Shown in pieces: positions 16,826-24,610 of a DNA stretch of 64,000 nt. Both the position numbers and the translations under genes were made by a program. This DNA comes from DAOVRD01 sp964521715 (GTDB lineage Bacteria > Planctomycetota > Brocadiia > SM23-32), in the NCBI GenBank assembly GCA_964521715.1, contig CAZFSS010000003.1, positions 62,001 through 126,000 of the forward strand, in the 5' to 3' direction. The notes under the pieces were generated by a model. That model was given only the letters and a program-made list of their open reading frames with translations. It did no database searches and was not told the DNA's origin. Position 1 is the first letter of the stretch; the number at the start of each line of letters is the position of its first letter.

Positions 16826-17749
16826 ATGGCAGAGACCGAAGCCACGGCCGCACCGAGCGCGAGCCGCGCGACGCCAGGGCCCGTCTGGGCGCCCGTGGCC
16901 GGGGCGCTCGCCATCGGAATGGCGGCCGTATTCGTGCGCATGCGGGAGGAGGGTCTGGGCCTGAGCGCAACGGCCTTCTGGCGGCTTGCGCTCTCGCTGC
17001 CCTTGTTCTGGCTATGGCTGGGAGTGGAAAGGCGGAGCCGTCGGCCGTCGGTCGAGCGCAAGTTCACTTGCAGGGACGCCGCGGCGCTGATGATTCCGGG
17101 GCTCTTCTTCGCCGGGGACCTTGCGGTCTGGCACTCGTCGATCGATCTGACGACGGTGGCCAACGCCACCCTGTTCGCGAACTGCGCGCCGGTCCTGGTG
17201 TCGCTCGTCGCCTGGCTCTGGATGGGGGAGCGCCTTCGCTGGGTGTTCGTGGCCGGGCTCATCTGCGCGCTCGGCGGCGTGGCCGGCGTTGTCAGCTCGA
17301 GCTTCGAGCTCGGCGCCCGGAACGTGCACGGCGACATGCTGGGCCTGCTGACGGCCGTTTTCTACGCCGGCTACATCCTGTCCGTGAAAAGGGTGCGGTC
17401 GCGCTTCTCGACGCCGGTGGTCATGATATGGAGCATCCCGGTTGCCTGCGCCGCCTTGCTGGCGATTGCGTCGGCTTCCGGGGAGACCCTGGCGCCCGTG
17501 ACGGCGCGCGGGTGGCTGGTGCTGGTGGGCCTGGCCGTGATCTGTCAGGTGGGGGGCCAGGGCCTGATCGCGTACGCGCTGGCCCATCTGCCGGCCAGCT
17601 TCTCCTCGGTGAGCCTGCTGATCCAGCCGGTCGCCGCGGCGATCTTCGCCTGGCTCATCCTGGATGAGGCGCTAGGGCCGCTCCAGGCCGGGGCCGGCGT
17701 TCTGGTGCTCGTCGGCATCTACCTGGCGCGCCGGGGCAGCCGCGGATGA
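16826..17749 (+). CDS. EamA/DMT-superfamily transporter
   Basis: The 307-residue product has about ten hydrophobic segments arranged as two EamA repeats. Typical elements are SATAFWRLALSLPLFWLWL, VANATLFANCAPVLVSLVAW (the repeat-1 signature), and VSLLIQPVAAAIFAWLILDE in the second repeat. Members export or import small metabolites such as amino acids or nucleosides; the substrate is unknown. ATG 16826 has GGAG 9 nt upstream. In-frame starts further upstream would add a basic non-hydrophobic tail and were rejected. It is a single gene that converges on the amidohydrolase. Confidence 0.85.
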   Translation: MAETEATAAPSASRATPGPVWAPVAGALAIGMAAVFVRMREEGLGLSATAFWRLALSLPLFWLWLGVERRSRRPSVERKFTCRDAAALMIPGLFFAGDLAVWHSSIDLTTVANATLFANCAPVLVSLVAWLWMGERLRWVFVAGLICALGGVAGVVSSSFELGARNVHGDMLGLLTAVFYAGYILSVKRVRSRFSTPVVMIWSIPVACAALLAIASASGETLAPVTARGWLVLVGLAVICQVGGQGLIAYALAHLPASFSSVSLLIQPVAAAIFAWLILDEALGPLQAGAGVLVLVGIYLARRGSRG

Positions 17750-17861
17750 TGCCGGCACCTTGCGCCTGCCCGTCAGCGCACGGACCTATGCCGGACGGGA
17801 CGCACCGCTGCCGCCTGGCCTGTGCCTATTGCAGCGGTATGAGCCGATCTTGTGAGGCCCG

Positions 17862-18698
17862 TCAGCCTTCCAGGCTCAGGATGCGGGCGAGCGTGCTGCC
17901 GAGGATGGCGTCCTTTTCCCCGTCGGGCAGGTCGAGGGCGTCCAGGGCGGCTAGGTCGCGGCGCACGTGTTCCACGCCCCCGAAGGGCCAGTCCGCCCCA
18001 TAGATCAGGCGCCCGCGCAGGCCGACGTCACGCGCCAGGTAGAGCTCCTGCGGCGGGATGTACCACCACGAGCCGGGCGTCAGCGTGCCCGTCAGGTCGG
18101 CGTAGACGTTGGGATAGGACTGCATCAAGGCGAGGACCTGGCGGAAGTAGGGCGCGCCGCCCGCGTGCGCCATGATCAGCGTCAGGCCGGGATGCTCCGC
18201 AACGAAGGGCTCGAAGAGGATTGGCTCGTACCTGGAGAGCGGGAAGTTCCCGCGCAGGACGCCCGTGTGCGTCAGGACGGGCAGGCCAAGCCGTTCCGCC
18301 GCCGCAAAGAACGGGTCCAGGCCGGGATCGCCCACGTCGATGCGCTGTATCTCGGGGTGGATCTTGATGCCCGCGAAGCCCCGGGCCGCCCACCGCTCCA
18401 TCTCGGCGATGGCTCCGGCCAGGTCCTGGTGGGGATAGAGCCGCATGAAGGGGATCAGGAAGCCTGCGCAGGCCTCCGCGCTGACAGCGTCGGCGAGCCA
18501 CCGGTTCGGCTCGGCGGCCACGCCGAACTGGTGGTCGTCGGTTGCCAGATCGGGCGCGAGCGCTACGGCGCGGTCGAAGCCAAGCTCCCGCGCGCAACGG
18601 ACCAGTTCCTCCGGCGTGCCGTCAAGGCCCGCCTGCGGCTGAACCTTCTCGAAGACGCCCTTCGGCACCGGGTGACAGTGGGACAGTATCCTCAGCAT
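17862..18698 (-). CDS. Amidohydrolase family 2 protein
   Basis: The 278-residue protein has the metal-dependent TIM-barrel pattern of amidohydrolase_2: SHCHPVP at the N terminus (HxH), GFAGIKIHPE, LTHTG, LIMAHAGG and the late catalytic-type aspartate in LIYGADWPFGGVEH. Relatives are decarboxylases (such as ACMSD-like enzymes) or lactone hydrolases. The substrate is not evident. ATG 18698 has AGGAGGA 5-10 nt upstream, a very clear start; the further upstream frame was rejected. It is a single gene diverging from tRNA-His. Confidence 0.82.
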   Translation of the reverse strand: MLRILSHCHPVPKGVFEKVQPQAGLDGTPEELVRCARELGFDRAVALAPDLATDDHQFGVAAEPNRWLADAVSAEACAGFLIPFMRLYPHQDLAGAIAEMERWAARGFAGIKIHPEIQRIDVGDPGLDPFFAAAERLGLPVLTHTGVLRGNFPLSRYEPILFEPFVAEHPGLTLIMAHAGGAPYFRQVLALMQSYPNVYADLTGTLTPGSWWYIPPQELYLARDVGLRGRLIYGADWPFGGVEHVRRDLAALDALDLPDGEKDAILGSTLARILSLEG

Positions 18699-18756
18699 CC
18701 TGTTCCTCCTCGGCTCCGCGGCGCGACTGCGCACCGCCCGCCGGCAGCTTGAGCCC

Positions 18757-18785
18757 TTGCAGGGACCCTCCAGCGCTGCTAGGAT
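18757..18785 (+). promoter_or_regulatory. promoter of tRNA-His
   Basis: TTGCAG (18757-18762), 17-nt spacer, TAGGAT (18780-18785). The tRNA begins 14 nt downstream. Confidence 0.6.
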
Positions 18786-18798
18786 ATGGGTGAGCCGT

Positions 18799-18876
18799 GG
18801 TGAGCATAGCTCAATCGGTTAGAGCACCAGACTGTGGCTCTGGGGGTTGAGGGTTCGATTCCCTCTGCTCACCCCA
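18799..18876 (+). tRNA. tRNA-His (GTG anticodon)
   Basis: A full cloverleaf is visible. The acceptor stem is GTGAGCA/TGCTCAC with an encoded G at -1 (18799) facing discriminator C73, the histidine identity element. The anticodon stem CCAGA/TCTGG encloses the loop CTGTGGC with anticodon GTG. The T arm has GTTCGATT. CCA is encoded at 18874-18876. Confidence 0.95.
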
Positions 18877-18886
18877 ACCGGCACCC

Positions 18887-18928
18887 AAAGGCCCGGCGAC
18901 GCCTCAGTGCGCAGCCGGGCCTTTCTTT
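18887..18928 (+). terminator. rho-independent terminator after tRNA-His
   Basis: AAAGGCCCGGC (18887-18897) pairs with GCCGGGCCTTT (18914-18924), followed by CTTT. It lies 10 nt after the encoded CCA. The stem is symmetrical enough to also end minus-strand transcription of the DUF2520 gene. Confidence 0.82.
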
Positions 18929-18958
18929 GCGCTCCTGTTGCGGGCAGCTTGGCGGGGC

Positions 18959-19834
18959 TCAAGTCCCGCCCAGCAGGCCAAGCAGATGGGCGGCGCCATC
19001 CGGTGCGAGCGTCCCCTTCGCCAGGGCCACCTTCACGGCTTCGCGGCCGAGGATGCGGTAGACGGGCAGCATCTCGGGCGCGGCCGCTTCGATTGCCTCC
19101 AGGTGACGGCGCACCGTCTCCACGTCGCCCCGGGCGATGGGGCCGGTCAGGCACTGGGGGATGCCGACCTGCTCCATGTTTGCGACCGTGCCCTTCAGCA
19201 GGGGCAGCAGCGCCCGCAGGGCCACGTCGCGCGCGATCCCGGCGGCTTCGCTCAATTCGAGGACCGCGTTCTCGAGCGCCACGAAGTAGTTCGAAGCCAT
19301 GCAACCGGCGGCGTGGTACAGGGCCTTCCTCTCGGCGGGGATCACCATGACGTGCATGTCGAGTGCGGCGGCGACCGCCTTCAGCAGGTCGGCCGCTTGG
19401 GGATCTCCTTCGACGCAGCAGTAGGAGCCGGGCAGGATGGCGACGGCCTGCTCGACCGTGGCGAAGCTCTGGAGCGGGTGCATGCTGCCGACGTGCGCGC
19501 CGGCCGCGCGCGCCCGGCCCAGGATGGAGGAGGGCAGCGCGCCGCTGCAATGGGCCACGACGGCGCCGGGCGTGAAGGCGCCCGCTTCGGCGAGCTCGCC
19601 GCAGACCGACTGAATGGCGTCGTCCGGAGTGGTGATGAAGACGAGCGCGGCGCCCCGGACCAGGTCGGCGGCGTGCGCAGTCGGCGTCCCGGCGCCAGCG
19701 AAGCGGCAGGCCGTCCGCGCGGATTCGAGAGACCGGCTCGCCGCCCCGACGAACTCGTATCCGGCGTCAGCCAGCAGCCTGGCCAGCGCCGTGCCGACCT
19801 TCCCCGCCCCGACGATGGCGAATGTGGCGTTCAT
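18959..19834 (-). CDS. Rossmann-fold/DUF2520 oxidoreductase-like protein
   Basis: The 291-residue protein has an N-terminal NAD(P)-binding fold with GAGKVGTALARLLADAG, a middle part with VVAHCSGALPSSILG and GSMHPLQSF, and a helical C-terminal DUF2520 region with AAGCMASNYFVALENA. This family resembles ketopantoate and 6-phosphogluconate dehydrogenases, but its reaction is not established. The gene lies 45 nt downstream of hxlB on the same strand, so it is probably the third gene of the hxlA::rraA-hxlB operon. Whether it works on a metabolite of that pathway is inference only. Confidence 0.82.
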   Translation of the reverse strand: MNATFAIVGAGKVGTALARLLADAGYEFVGAASRSLESARTACRFAGAGTPTAHAADLVRGAALVFITTPDDAIQSVCGELAEAGAFTPGAVVAHCSGALPSSILGRARAAGAHVGSMHPLQSFATVEQAVAILPGSYCCVEGDPQAADLLKAVAAALDMHVMVIPAERKALYHAAGCMASNYFVALENAVLELSEAAGIARDVALRALLPLLKGTVANMEQVGIPQCLTGPIARGDVETVRRHLEAIEAAAPEMLPVYRILGREAVKVALAKGTLAPDGAAHLLGLLGGT

Positions 19835-19879
19835 GGCATGGCTGGCGGATCAGGAGGCCGGGCGGCCGGATGATAGGGA

Positions 19880-20461
19880 CTACTCGAGGTTCGTGTGGCG
19901 CTGGTCCATGACCACCTTCGGGATGCCCTCGCGTTCGAGGATCGAGTAGACCATCGCGTCGAAGTAGAGCAGCAGCGCCTCCTCGAACAGCGTGTTGTTG
20001 TACGGGCCAAGCACGTACCGGTAGTGCTTCTTGATATCCTTCTCCGTGACGGGCACGAGCACAACGTGGTCGGCGACGGCCGTCAGGGGTGAGTCGGCGA
20101 CCGCCGTCACAGCGGCAAGCTTCGCTCCCGCCTCGTGGGAAATGCGCGCGAACTGGACGGTGCTGCTCGTCGTGCCGGAGCAGGAGATGGCGATCATCAG
20201 GTCGCCCTTCTCTATGCGCGGGCACGTGGACTCGCCCGGAACGTGCACGTCGAAGCCCATCTGCATCAGCCGCGTGGCGAAGCACTGCGCGACGAAGCCC
20301 GACCTGCCCTTGCCTGCAACGAAGACGCGGTTCGCCTTCAGCAGCATCTGCACCAGCCGCTCGGCGTCCGCCTCCTCCATGTCGTCCAGCAGCAAGCGGA
20401 TGCCGTCCAGCCGGGTCCTAACCACATCGAACACTTCAGGCTTGGTTTTCGTTTTTCCCAT
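19880..20461 (-). CDS. hxlB: 6-phospho-3-hexuloisomerase
   Basis: This SIS-domain isomerase interconverts D-arabino-3-hexulose 6-phosphate and fructose 6-phosphate in the ribulose monophosphate pathway. The 193 residues show the family pattern FVAGKGRSGFVAQCFATRLMQMGF, HVPGESTCPRIEKGD and ISCSGTTSST (phosphosugar-binding Ser/Thr loop). The C terminus has LFEEALLLYFDAMVYSI. ATG 20461 overlaps the 3' end of the hexulose-phosphate synthase fusion by 26 nt, indicating translational coupling. Confidence 0.92.
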   Translation of the reverse strand: MGKTKTKPEVFDVVRTRLDGIRLLLDDMEEADAERLVQMLLKANRVFVAGKGRSGFVAQCFATRLMQMGFDVHVPGESTCPRIEKGDLMIAISCSGTTSSTVQFARISHEAGAKLAAVTAVADSPLTAVADHVVLVPVTEKDIKKHYRYVLGPYNNTLFEEALLLYFDAMVYSILEREGIPKVVMDQRHTNLE

Positions 20462-21767
20462 CGCGCTTCTTTCTGAGCTGCTCCCAGCGCATAAGCTCGG
20501 ACACCTTACCGAGGGTGCTGCCCCGGTCTATCTCGGCCATCTCGCGGTCCTCCCGTTCGACGACCGACTGCGCGCGGTTGGCCACCTCGACGACTCTCTC
20601 CTGCGGTATGACCACGACGCCGTCGTCGTCGCCGATGACCCAATCTCCCGTGCGCACGTACTGGCCGCCGATCCGGATGGGCACGTCTATCTGGCCCTGG
20701 CCTTTCGGCTCGCCGGCCACGGGCGTGATCAGCCTGGCGAACGCGGGGAAGCCCGTCCGGCGGATCTCGGCCACGTCCCGAATCGCACCGTTGATGACGA
20801 CCCCGCTGATGCCGCGCTGAAGGCAGCTCATGGTGGCCTTCTCGCCCCAGACGGCGGGGGGCTCGCCGCCGGCGTCTATGACGATCACGTCGCCCGCCTG
20901 CGCTACGTCTATGGCCTCGACCGGTTTGGCCCAGTCGCCCGGATAGGTCCAGACCGTCAGCGCCCGGCCGGCCATCTTTGCGCCCGGCACGATGGCGTGG
21001 ATGCCGTCCATCGCCCCGGTGTTGTGCAGGGCTTCGGTCACGTCAGCGGCGGAGGTCTTCGCCAGGACCTGTGCGATGGCGGCCACGTCGCCCCGTTTGA
21101 AGAACGTCGTCTCCACGCGCACGCCGGTCCGGACGGCGCGCTTTATGGCTGCGGTTGCGGCCCTGGCGTCGGGGGCCTTCGTGATGGCGCCGCCGACGAT
21201 GATGATCGAAGCGCCGGCCTCGACGGCGTCCACGGCGGTCTCCGAGTTGATGCCCCCGGCGACGGCGACGGGGATGGAGACCTGCGCGGCGACGGCCCTC
21301 AGGTCCTCGAAGGGCGCCTCGGCGCGCATCTGCCTGTCGATCGGCGTGTGCACGCAGACATAAGCGGCGCCCATCGCCTCGACTTCCCTGGCGCGGCGGA
21401 CCATGTCTTCGGCCGCGCCGAGTTCGAGCAGGTCGACCGTAACGTGCGCGTCGTAGCGGCGGGCAGCCTCGATGCACTCCTTGATGGTCGAGTCGGACGC
21501 GGCGCCGAGCACGTGCACGACGCCGGCGCCGGCCTTGGCGGCGCACTCGGTCTCGACGCGGCCTGCGTCCATGACCTTCATGTCGGCCACGATCGTCGCC
21601 GAGGGGAACTCCCGGCGCAGGGCCCGCACCGCGTCGAGGCCCTCGCTCTTGATTAGGGGCGTTCCCGCTTCGAGCCAGTCGGCCCCGCCGGCCACCGATT
21701 CACGGGCGGCCCGGAGCGCCTGCTCGAGGTTCACGAAGTCCAGCGCCAGTTGGAGTACCGGTTCCAT
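20436..21767 (-). CDS. hxlA: Fusion of 3-hexulose-6-phosphate synthase and RraA-like domain
   Basis: Residues 1 to about 210 form an orotidine-decarboxylase-type barrel of the HPS family: LALDFVNLEQA at the start, the catalytic DMKVMDAG (D-x-K-x-x-D), VTVDLLE and the phosphate-binding VAVAGGINSE and IIIVGGAITKA. HPS joins formaldehyde and ribulose 5-phosphate, or runs in reverse to make ribulose 5-phosphate. Residues about 225-430 form an RraA/4-hydroxy-4-methyl-2-oxoglutarate-aldolase-like domain with GVVINGAIRD, where the Arg-Asp pair used for metal and substrate binding in that aldolase group is kept. Similar fusions are known in archaea. The role of the second domain is unknown. No clear ribosome binding site precedes ATG 21767; a small GGCAG/CTGCC hairpin sits there instead. 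Confidence 0.9.
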   Translation of the reverse strand: MEPVLQLALDFVNLEQALRAARESVAGGADWLEAGTPLIKSEGLDAVRALRREFPSATIVADMKVMDAGRVETECAAKAGAGVVHVLGAASDSTIKECIEAARRYDAHVTVDLLELGAAEDMVRRAREVEAMGAAYVCVHTPIDRQMRAEAPFEDLRAVAAQVSIPVAVAGGINSETAVDAVEAGASIIIVGGAITKAPDARAATAAIKRAVRTGVRVETTFFKRGDVAAIAQVLAKTSAADVTEALHNTGAMDGIHAIVPGAKMAGRALTVWTYPGDWAKPVEAIDVAQAGDVIVIDAGGEPPAVWGEKATMSCLQRGISGVVINGAIRDVAEIRRTGFPAFARLITPVAGEPKGQGQIDVPIRIGGQYVRTGDWVIGDDDGVVVIPQERVVEVANRAQSVVEREDREMAEIDRGSTLGKVSELMRWEQLRKKRDGKNENQA

Positions 21768-21821
21768 GCTGTGCAGGCAGCTTTCTGCCTTTCAGGTGGG
21801 TTGAGGCCGCGTCCTCCCCCG

Positions 21822-21850
21822 AATATACCCCCGGCGCGGCGCCCGGGCAA
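21822..21850 (-). promoter_or_regulatory. promoter of hxlA::rraA-hxlB-DUF2520
   Basis: On the minus strand TTGCCC (21845-21850), 17-nt spacer, TATATT (21822-21827). The leader to ATG 21767 is about 48 nt. Confidence 0.55.
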
Positions 21851-21964
21851 GCCCCCGCTGCCGGAAACGGGCCGTCCCGTCCCGACCGCTAGGGGACTTT
21901 CAGCGTTGAAGTTCGTGGTTGTCAGGTCGAGCCTCCGCTATGCTGGCAAGTCTGATCTATATTC

Positions 21965-21992
21965 GTAGGGGCACGGCGCGCCGTGCCCCTAC
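21965..21992. repeat. 28-bp perfect palindrome, copy 1
   Basis: The half-site GTAGGGGCACGGCG is followed at once by its exact complement. An identical copy is at 53968-53995. It lies between the hxlA promoter region and the 3' end of the GH2 gene, in a 274-nt gap that otherwise holds no gene. There is no poly-T tail, so it is not a standard terminator. Short near-identical segments (TTCAGCGTTGAAG at 21900-21912 and TTCAGTGTTGAAG at 22025-22037) flank it. Confidence 0.85.
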
Positions 21993-22041
21993 TGCACGCA
22001 GCCGAAAGAGGCCTACTCGGAAGTTCAGTGTTGAAGCTCCG

Positions 22042-24519
22042 CTAGGGCTCGCTTGCCTGCCGGGCCTCGACGGCCGAGCGGACCCGTAGCCGCCGGTGCA
22101 CTTCGCCTGCGCTCATGTCCGAAGCGGTCTTCAAACGCACGCGCACGTGCACCTCGGGGAACAGGTCGAAGAAGTTGTCCGAGAACTCGGCTTCGATGCC
22201 TTCCTCGCGCAGCCAGACGCCCTTCGCGAACCCGCTGTTGCCGATGTTGAGCGCGAAGCGGCACTCGTCCTCCTTCTCCACCCAGACCTCCCACTCGGGC
22301 GGCTCGAACTCCATGTGCTTGTAGGGCAGCAGCATGTGGGAGTTCCTGGCGATCTCTTCGGTGCCCTCGATCAGCCGGCACCAGAAGTAGCGGCGCTCGG
22401 GTTCGGTCAGGTCCAGCCCGTCTTCGCTCTTCTGCTGTGCGACGGCCACGGCGTTCGCGGGAATGGAGATCGCGCGCCTCTGCACCCAGTGCTGGTCGCC
22501 CCTCAGGCTGCCGAACCCGCATATCAGCTCGCCCTTGAAGTCTTCCCGGCGGTCATTCACGACGCGGACGGTGAAGGTGCCGTCCCGCCGCTCGATGACG
22601 GGCAGGACCGGGGCGAAGAACCTGCGCGCGTAGTAGTAGAGCGCCTTGGGGCGGTGCTCGTAATCCACGCAGCTCCAACTCGTGCCCGGCCAGCAGTCGT
22701 TGAACTGCCAGAAGAGCGTGCCCGCCGTGAGGAACTTGCGCGACCGCCAGTGCTCGACGCCGATCTTGATTGCTTCCGCCTGGGTGAGTTGCAGCAGGTA
22801 GACGACGTCCACGAAGCTCGCTGGCAGGCGGAAGAAGCTGCCCAGGTGGCGCAGCATCCTCTCCGTTCCGGCGTAGCAGCGGTTGTGGTGTTCCATGGCG
22901 CGGCTGAGCAGCTCATGCCCGCCGGCCGGGATGTAGTCGCGTATCGTCTCGGGAGCGGGCGGCGCCTCGAAGCCGAACTCGCTGATGAACCGCCCGTTGT
23001 AGTTGCGCTGGACGTCGGCGTGCTCCCACGCGTACCACGGGTCCCAGAAATGCTGGTTGCCTTCCGTCTCGGCGTTGGGGTGCCTGCCGCCGTATGGGCT
23101 TCCGGGCCAGTAGGGCCGCGTCGGGTCGAGCTCCTCGCAGACTTCCGGCAGGACCTCCTCGTAGAGCCTGCGGCCGGGCCAGTCGCCCTCGCGCTCGTAG
23201 AACATCTGGTTCTCGTTGCAGCCGCACCAGAGCATCACGCACGGGTGGTTGCGTAGCCGCCGCACGTTGCACTCCGCTTCGGCGCGCACGCTCTGCCGGA
23301 ACCAGTCGAGCCGGTCCGGGTATCCGGCGCAGGCGAACATGAAGTCCTGCCACACCATGATGCCCAGGCGGTCGCACGCGTCGTAGAGCTCGTCCTGCTC
23401 GTAGATGCCGCCGCCCCACACTCGCAACATGTTCATGTTGGCGTCGGCCGCCTTCTGCAACAGGCTCTCGTACTTCTCCCTCGTGGCGCGCGGGATGAAG
23501 CTGTCCGCCGGGATCCAATCGGCGCCCCTGCAGAAGACCGGCTCGCCGTTGACGCAGATGACGAACGACTCGCCCTCCTCGTCCTTCTCTCGACGCAGCT
23601 CCGCCTGCCGCAGGCCGACGTTCAGCGAGACGGAGTCCACTTCCTCGTCGTTGAGCTTCGCGCTGACGGTGAGCTGGTAGAGGTTCTGCGGGCCGAAACC
23701 GGCGGGCCACCAGAGCTGCGGGTCCTTCACGGCGATCGAGAGTTCCGCGAGATTGCCGCCCGGTTTGAGCTTCGGGCTGCACCTGGCAGTCGCCGTGTGC
23801 CCGAATCCGGCAAGCTGGGCGCCGATGCGCGCCGCGCAGCTCTCGCCGGCCTGCAACTCGACCGCGACCTTGACGACCGGGACCTTCGGATCGGCCCAGT
23901 CGACCCGGACGCAGACGTCGCTGATGCGGCCGGCGCCGTGGCCCTCGAGGTGGATGAGTCGCCATATCCCGCACGTGTTCAGGCTCGGGCCCCAATCCCA
24001 TCCGGACGCGCACTGGGCCTTGCGTATGTAGGTCCTTCGGGGGTCGACGCCGGCGCGGACGGGCAGCGGGCCGTGCTCCGCCAGCAGTGCGTCGCCAGCC
24101 TGGTTGGGCGACTCAAAGAGCACGAGCAGTTCGTTGCCCTTCGCGTTCGGCATGCCGGTTACGTCCCAGCGCCACTCGCGGAACATGTTGTCGGCGCGGC
24201 CGACTTCCTTCCCGTTGAGGAACACCTGCGCAAACGTGTCGAGCCCCTTGCAGACGAGCTCGATGGCCCGCATGTTCCGGAGTTCTTTGGGGCAGTCGAA
24301 GGTGCGGCGGTAGAGCCAGTGCGCCTCGGCGACCCACTGCACTTGCAGGTCGTTGAAGCCGTAGAACGGATCGGGGATCTGGTCCGCCCGCATCAGGTCC
24401 AGGTGGACGCAGCCCGGCACCTCGGCGCCCAGCCACTCGCCGTCTGCCCCGGCCTCCTCCAGCACGTCGGTCGAAGCCGCCCGTCTCACTTCCCAGGCGC
24501 CCGACAGGTCTTCAATCAT
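22042..24519 (-). CDS. Glycoside hydrolase family 2, beta-mannosidase-like
   Basis: The 825-residue protein has the GH2 order: N-terminal jelly roll (SGAWEVRRA, VPGCVHLDLMRADQIPDPFYGFND), an Ig-like domain, and a TIM barrel beginning near LRVWGGGIYEQDELYDACDRLGI. The probable acid/base is the second glutamate of WCGCNENQMF (about residue 434), and the nucleophile is in FISEFGFEAPP (about residue 512). The GCVHLDL and GVYE-like features point to beta-mannosidase rather than beta-galactosidase or glucuronidase. There is no signal peptide, so it probably acts in the cytoplasm on imported manno-oligosaccharides. It lies downstream of the aldolase/SDR fusion on the same strand with a 91-nt gap. 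Confidence 0.88.
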   Translation of the reverse strand: MIEDLSGAWEVRRAASTDVLEEAGADGEWLGAEVPGCVHLDLMRADQIPDPFYGFNDLQVQWVAEAHWLYRRTFDCPKELRNMRAIELVCKGLDTFAQVFLNGKEVGRADNMFREWRWDVTGMPNAKGNELLVLFESPNQAGDALLAEHGPLPVRAGVDPRRTYIRKAQCASGWDWGPSLNTCGIWRLIHLEGHGAGRISDVCVRVDWADPKVPVVKVAVELQAGESCAARIGAQLAGFGHTATARCSPKLKPGGNLAELSIAVKDPQLWWPAGFGPQNLYQLTVSAKLNDEEVDSVSLNVGLRQAELRREKDEEGESFVICVNGEPVFCRGADWIPADSFIPRATREKYESLLQKAADANMNMLRVWGGGIYEQDELYDACDRLGIMVWQDFMFACAGYPDRLDWFRQSVRAEAECNVRRLRNHPCVMLWCGCNENQMFYEREGDWPGRRLYEEVLPEVCEELDPTRPYWPGSPYGGRHPNAETEGNQHFWDPWYAWEHADVQRNYNGRFISEFGFEAPPAPETIRDYIPAGGHELLSRAMEHHNRCYAGTERMLRHLGSFFRLPASFVDVVYLLQLTQAEAIKIGVEHWRSRKFLTAGTLFWQFNDCWPGTSWSCVDYEHRPKALYYYARRFFAPVLPVIERRDGTFTVRVVNDRREDFKGELICGFGSLRGDQHWVQRRAISIPANAVAVAQQKSEDGLDLTEPERRYFWCRLIEGTEEIARNSHMLLPYKHMEFEPPEWEVWVEKEDECRFALNIGNSGFAKGVWLREEGIEAEFSDNFFDLFPEVHVRVRLKTASDMSAGEVHRRLRVRSAVEARQASEP

Positions 24520-24610
24520 TCTCGATTCCCGATTGGGGAGACTGAACCGCCTGCGGCGATGCGAGCGGCCGTTTCCGCCGCCCCGATCCGCCGGCGCCCC
24601 GCGGCGGGCG

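Noticed and set aside
13854..16964. 1036-codon plus-strand frame opposite the glycosidase
   Set aside because: It mirrors the minus-strand glycosidase and QueG-like genes, which have signal peptide, motifs and ribosome binding sites.
21965..21992. Palindrome as an intrinsic terminator
   Set aside because: The stem is strong but no T run follows on either strand.
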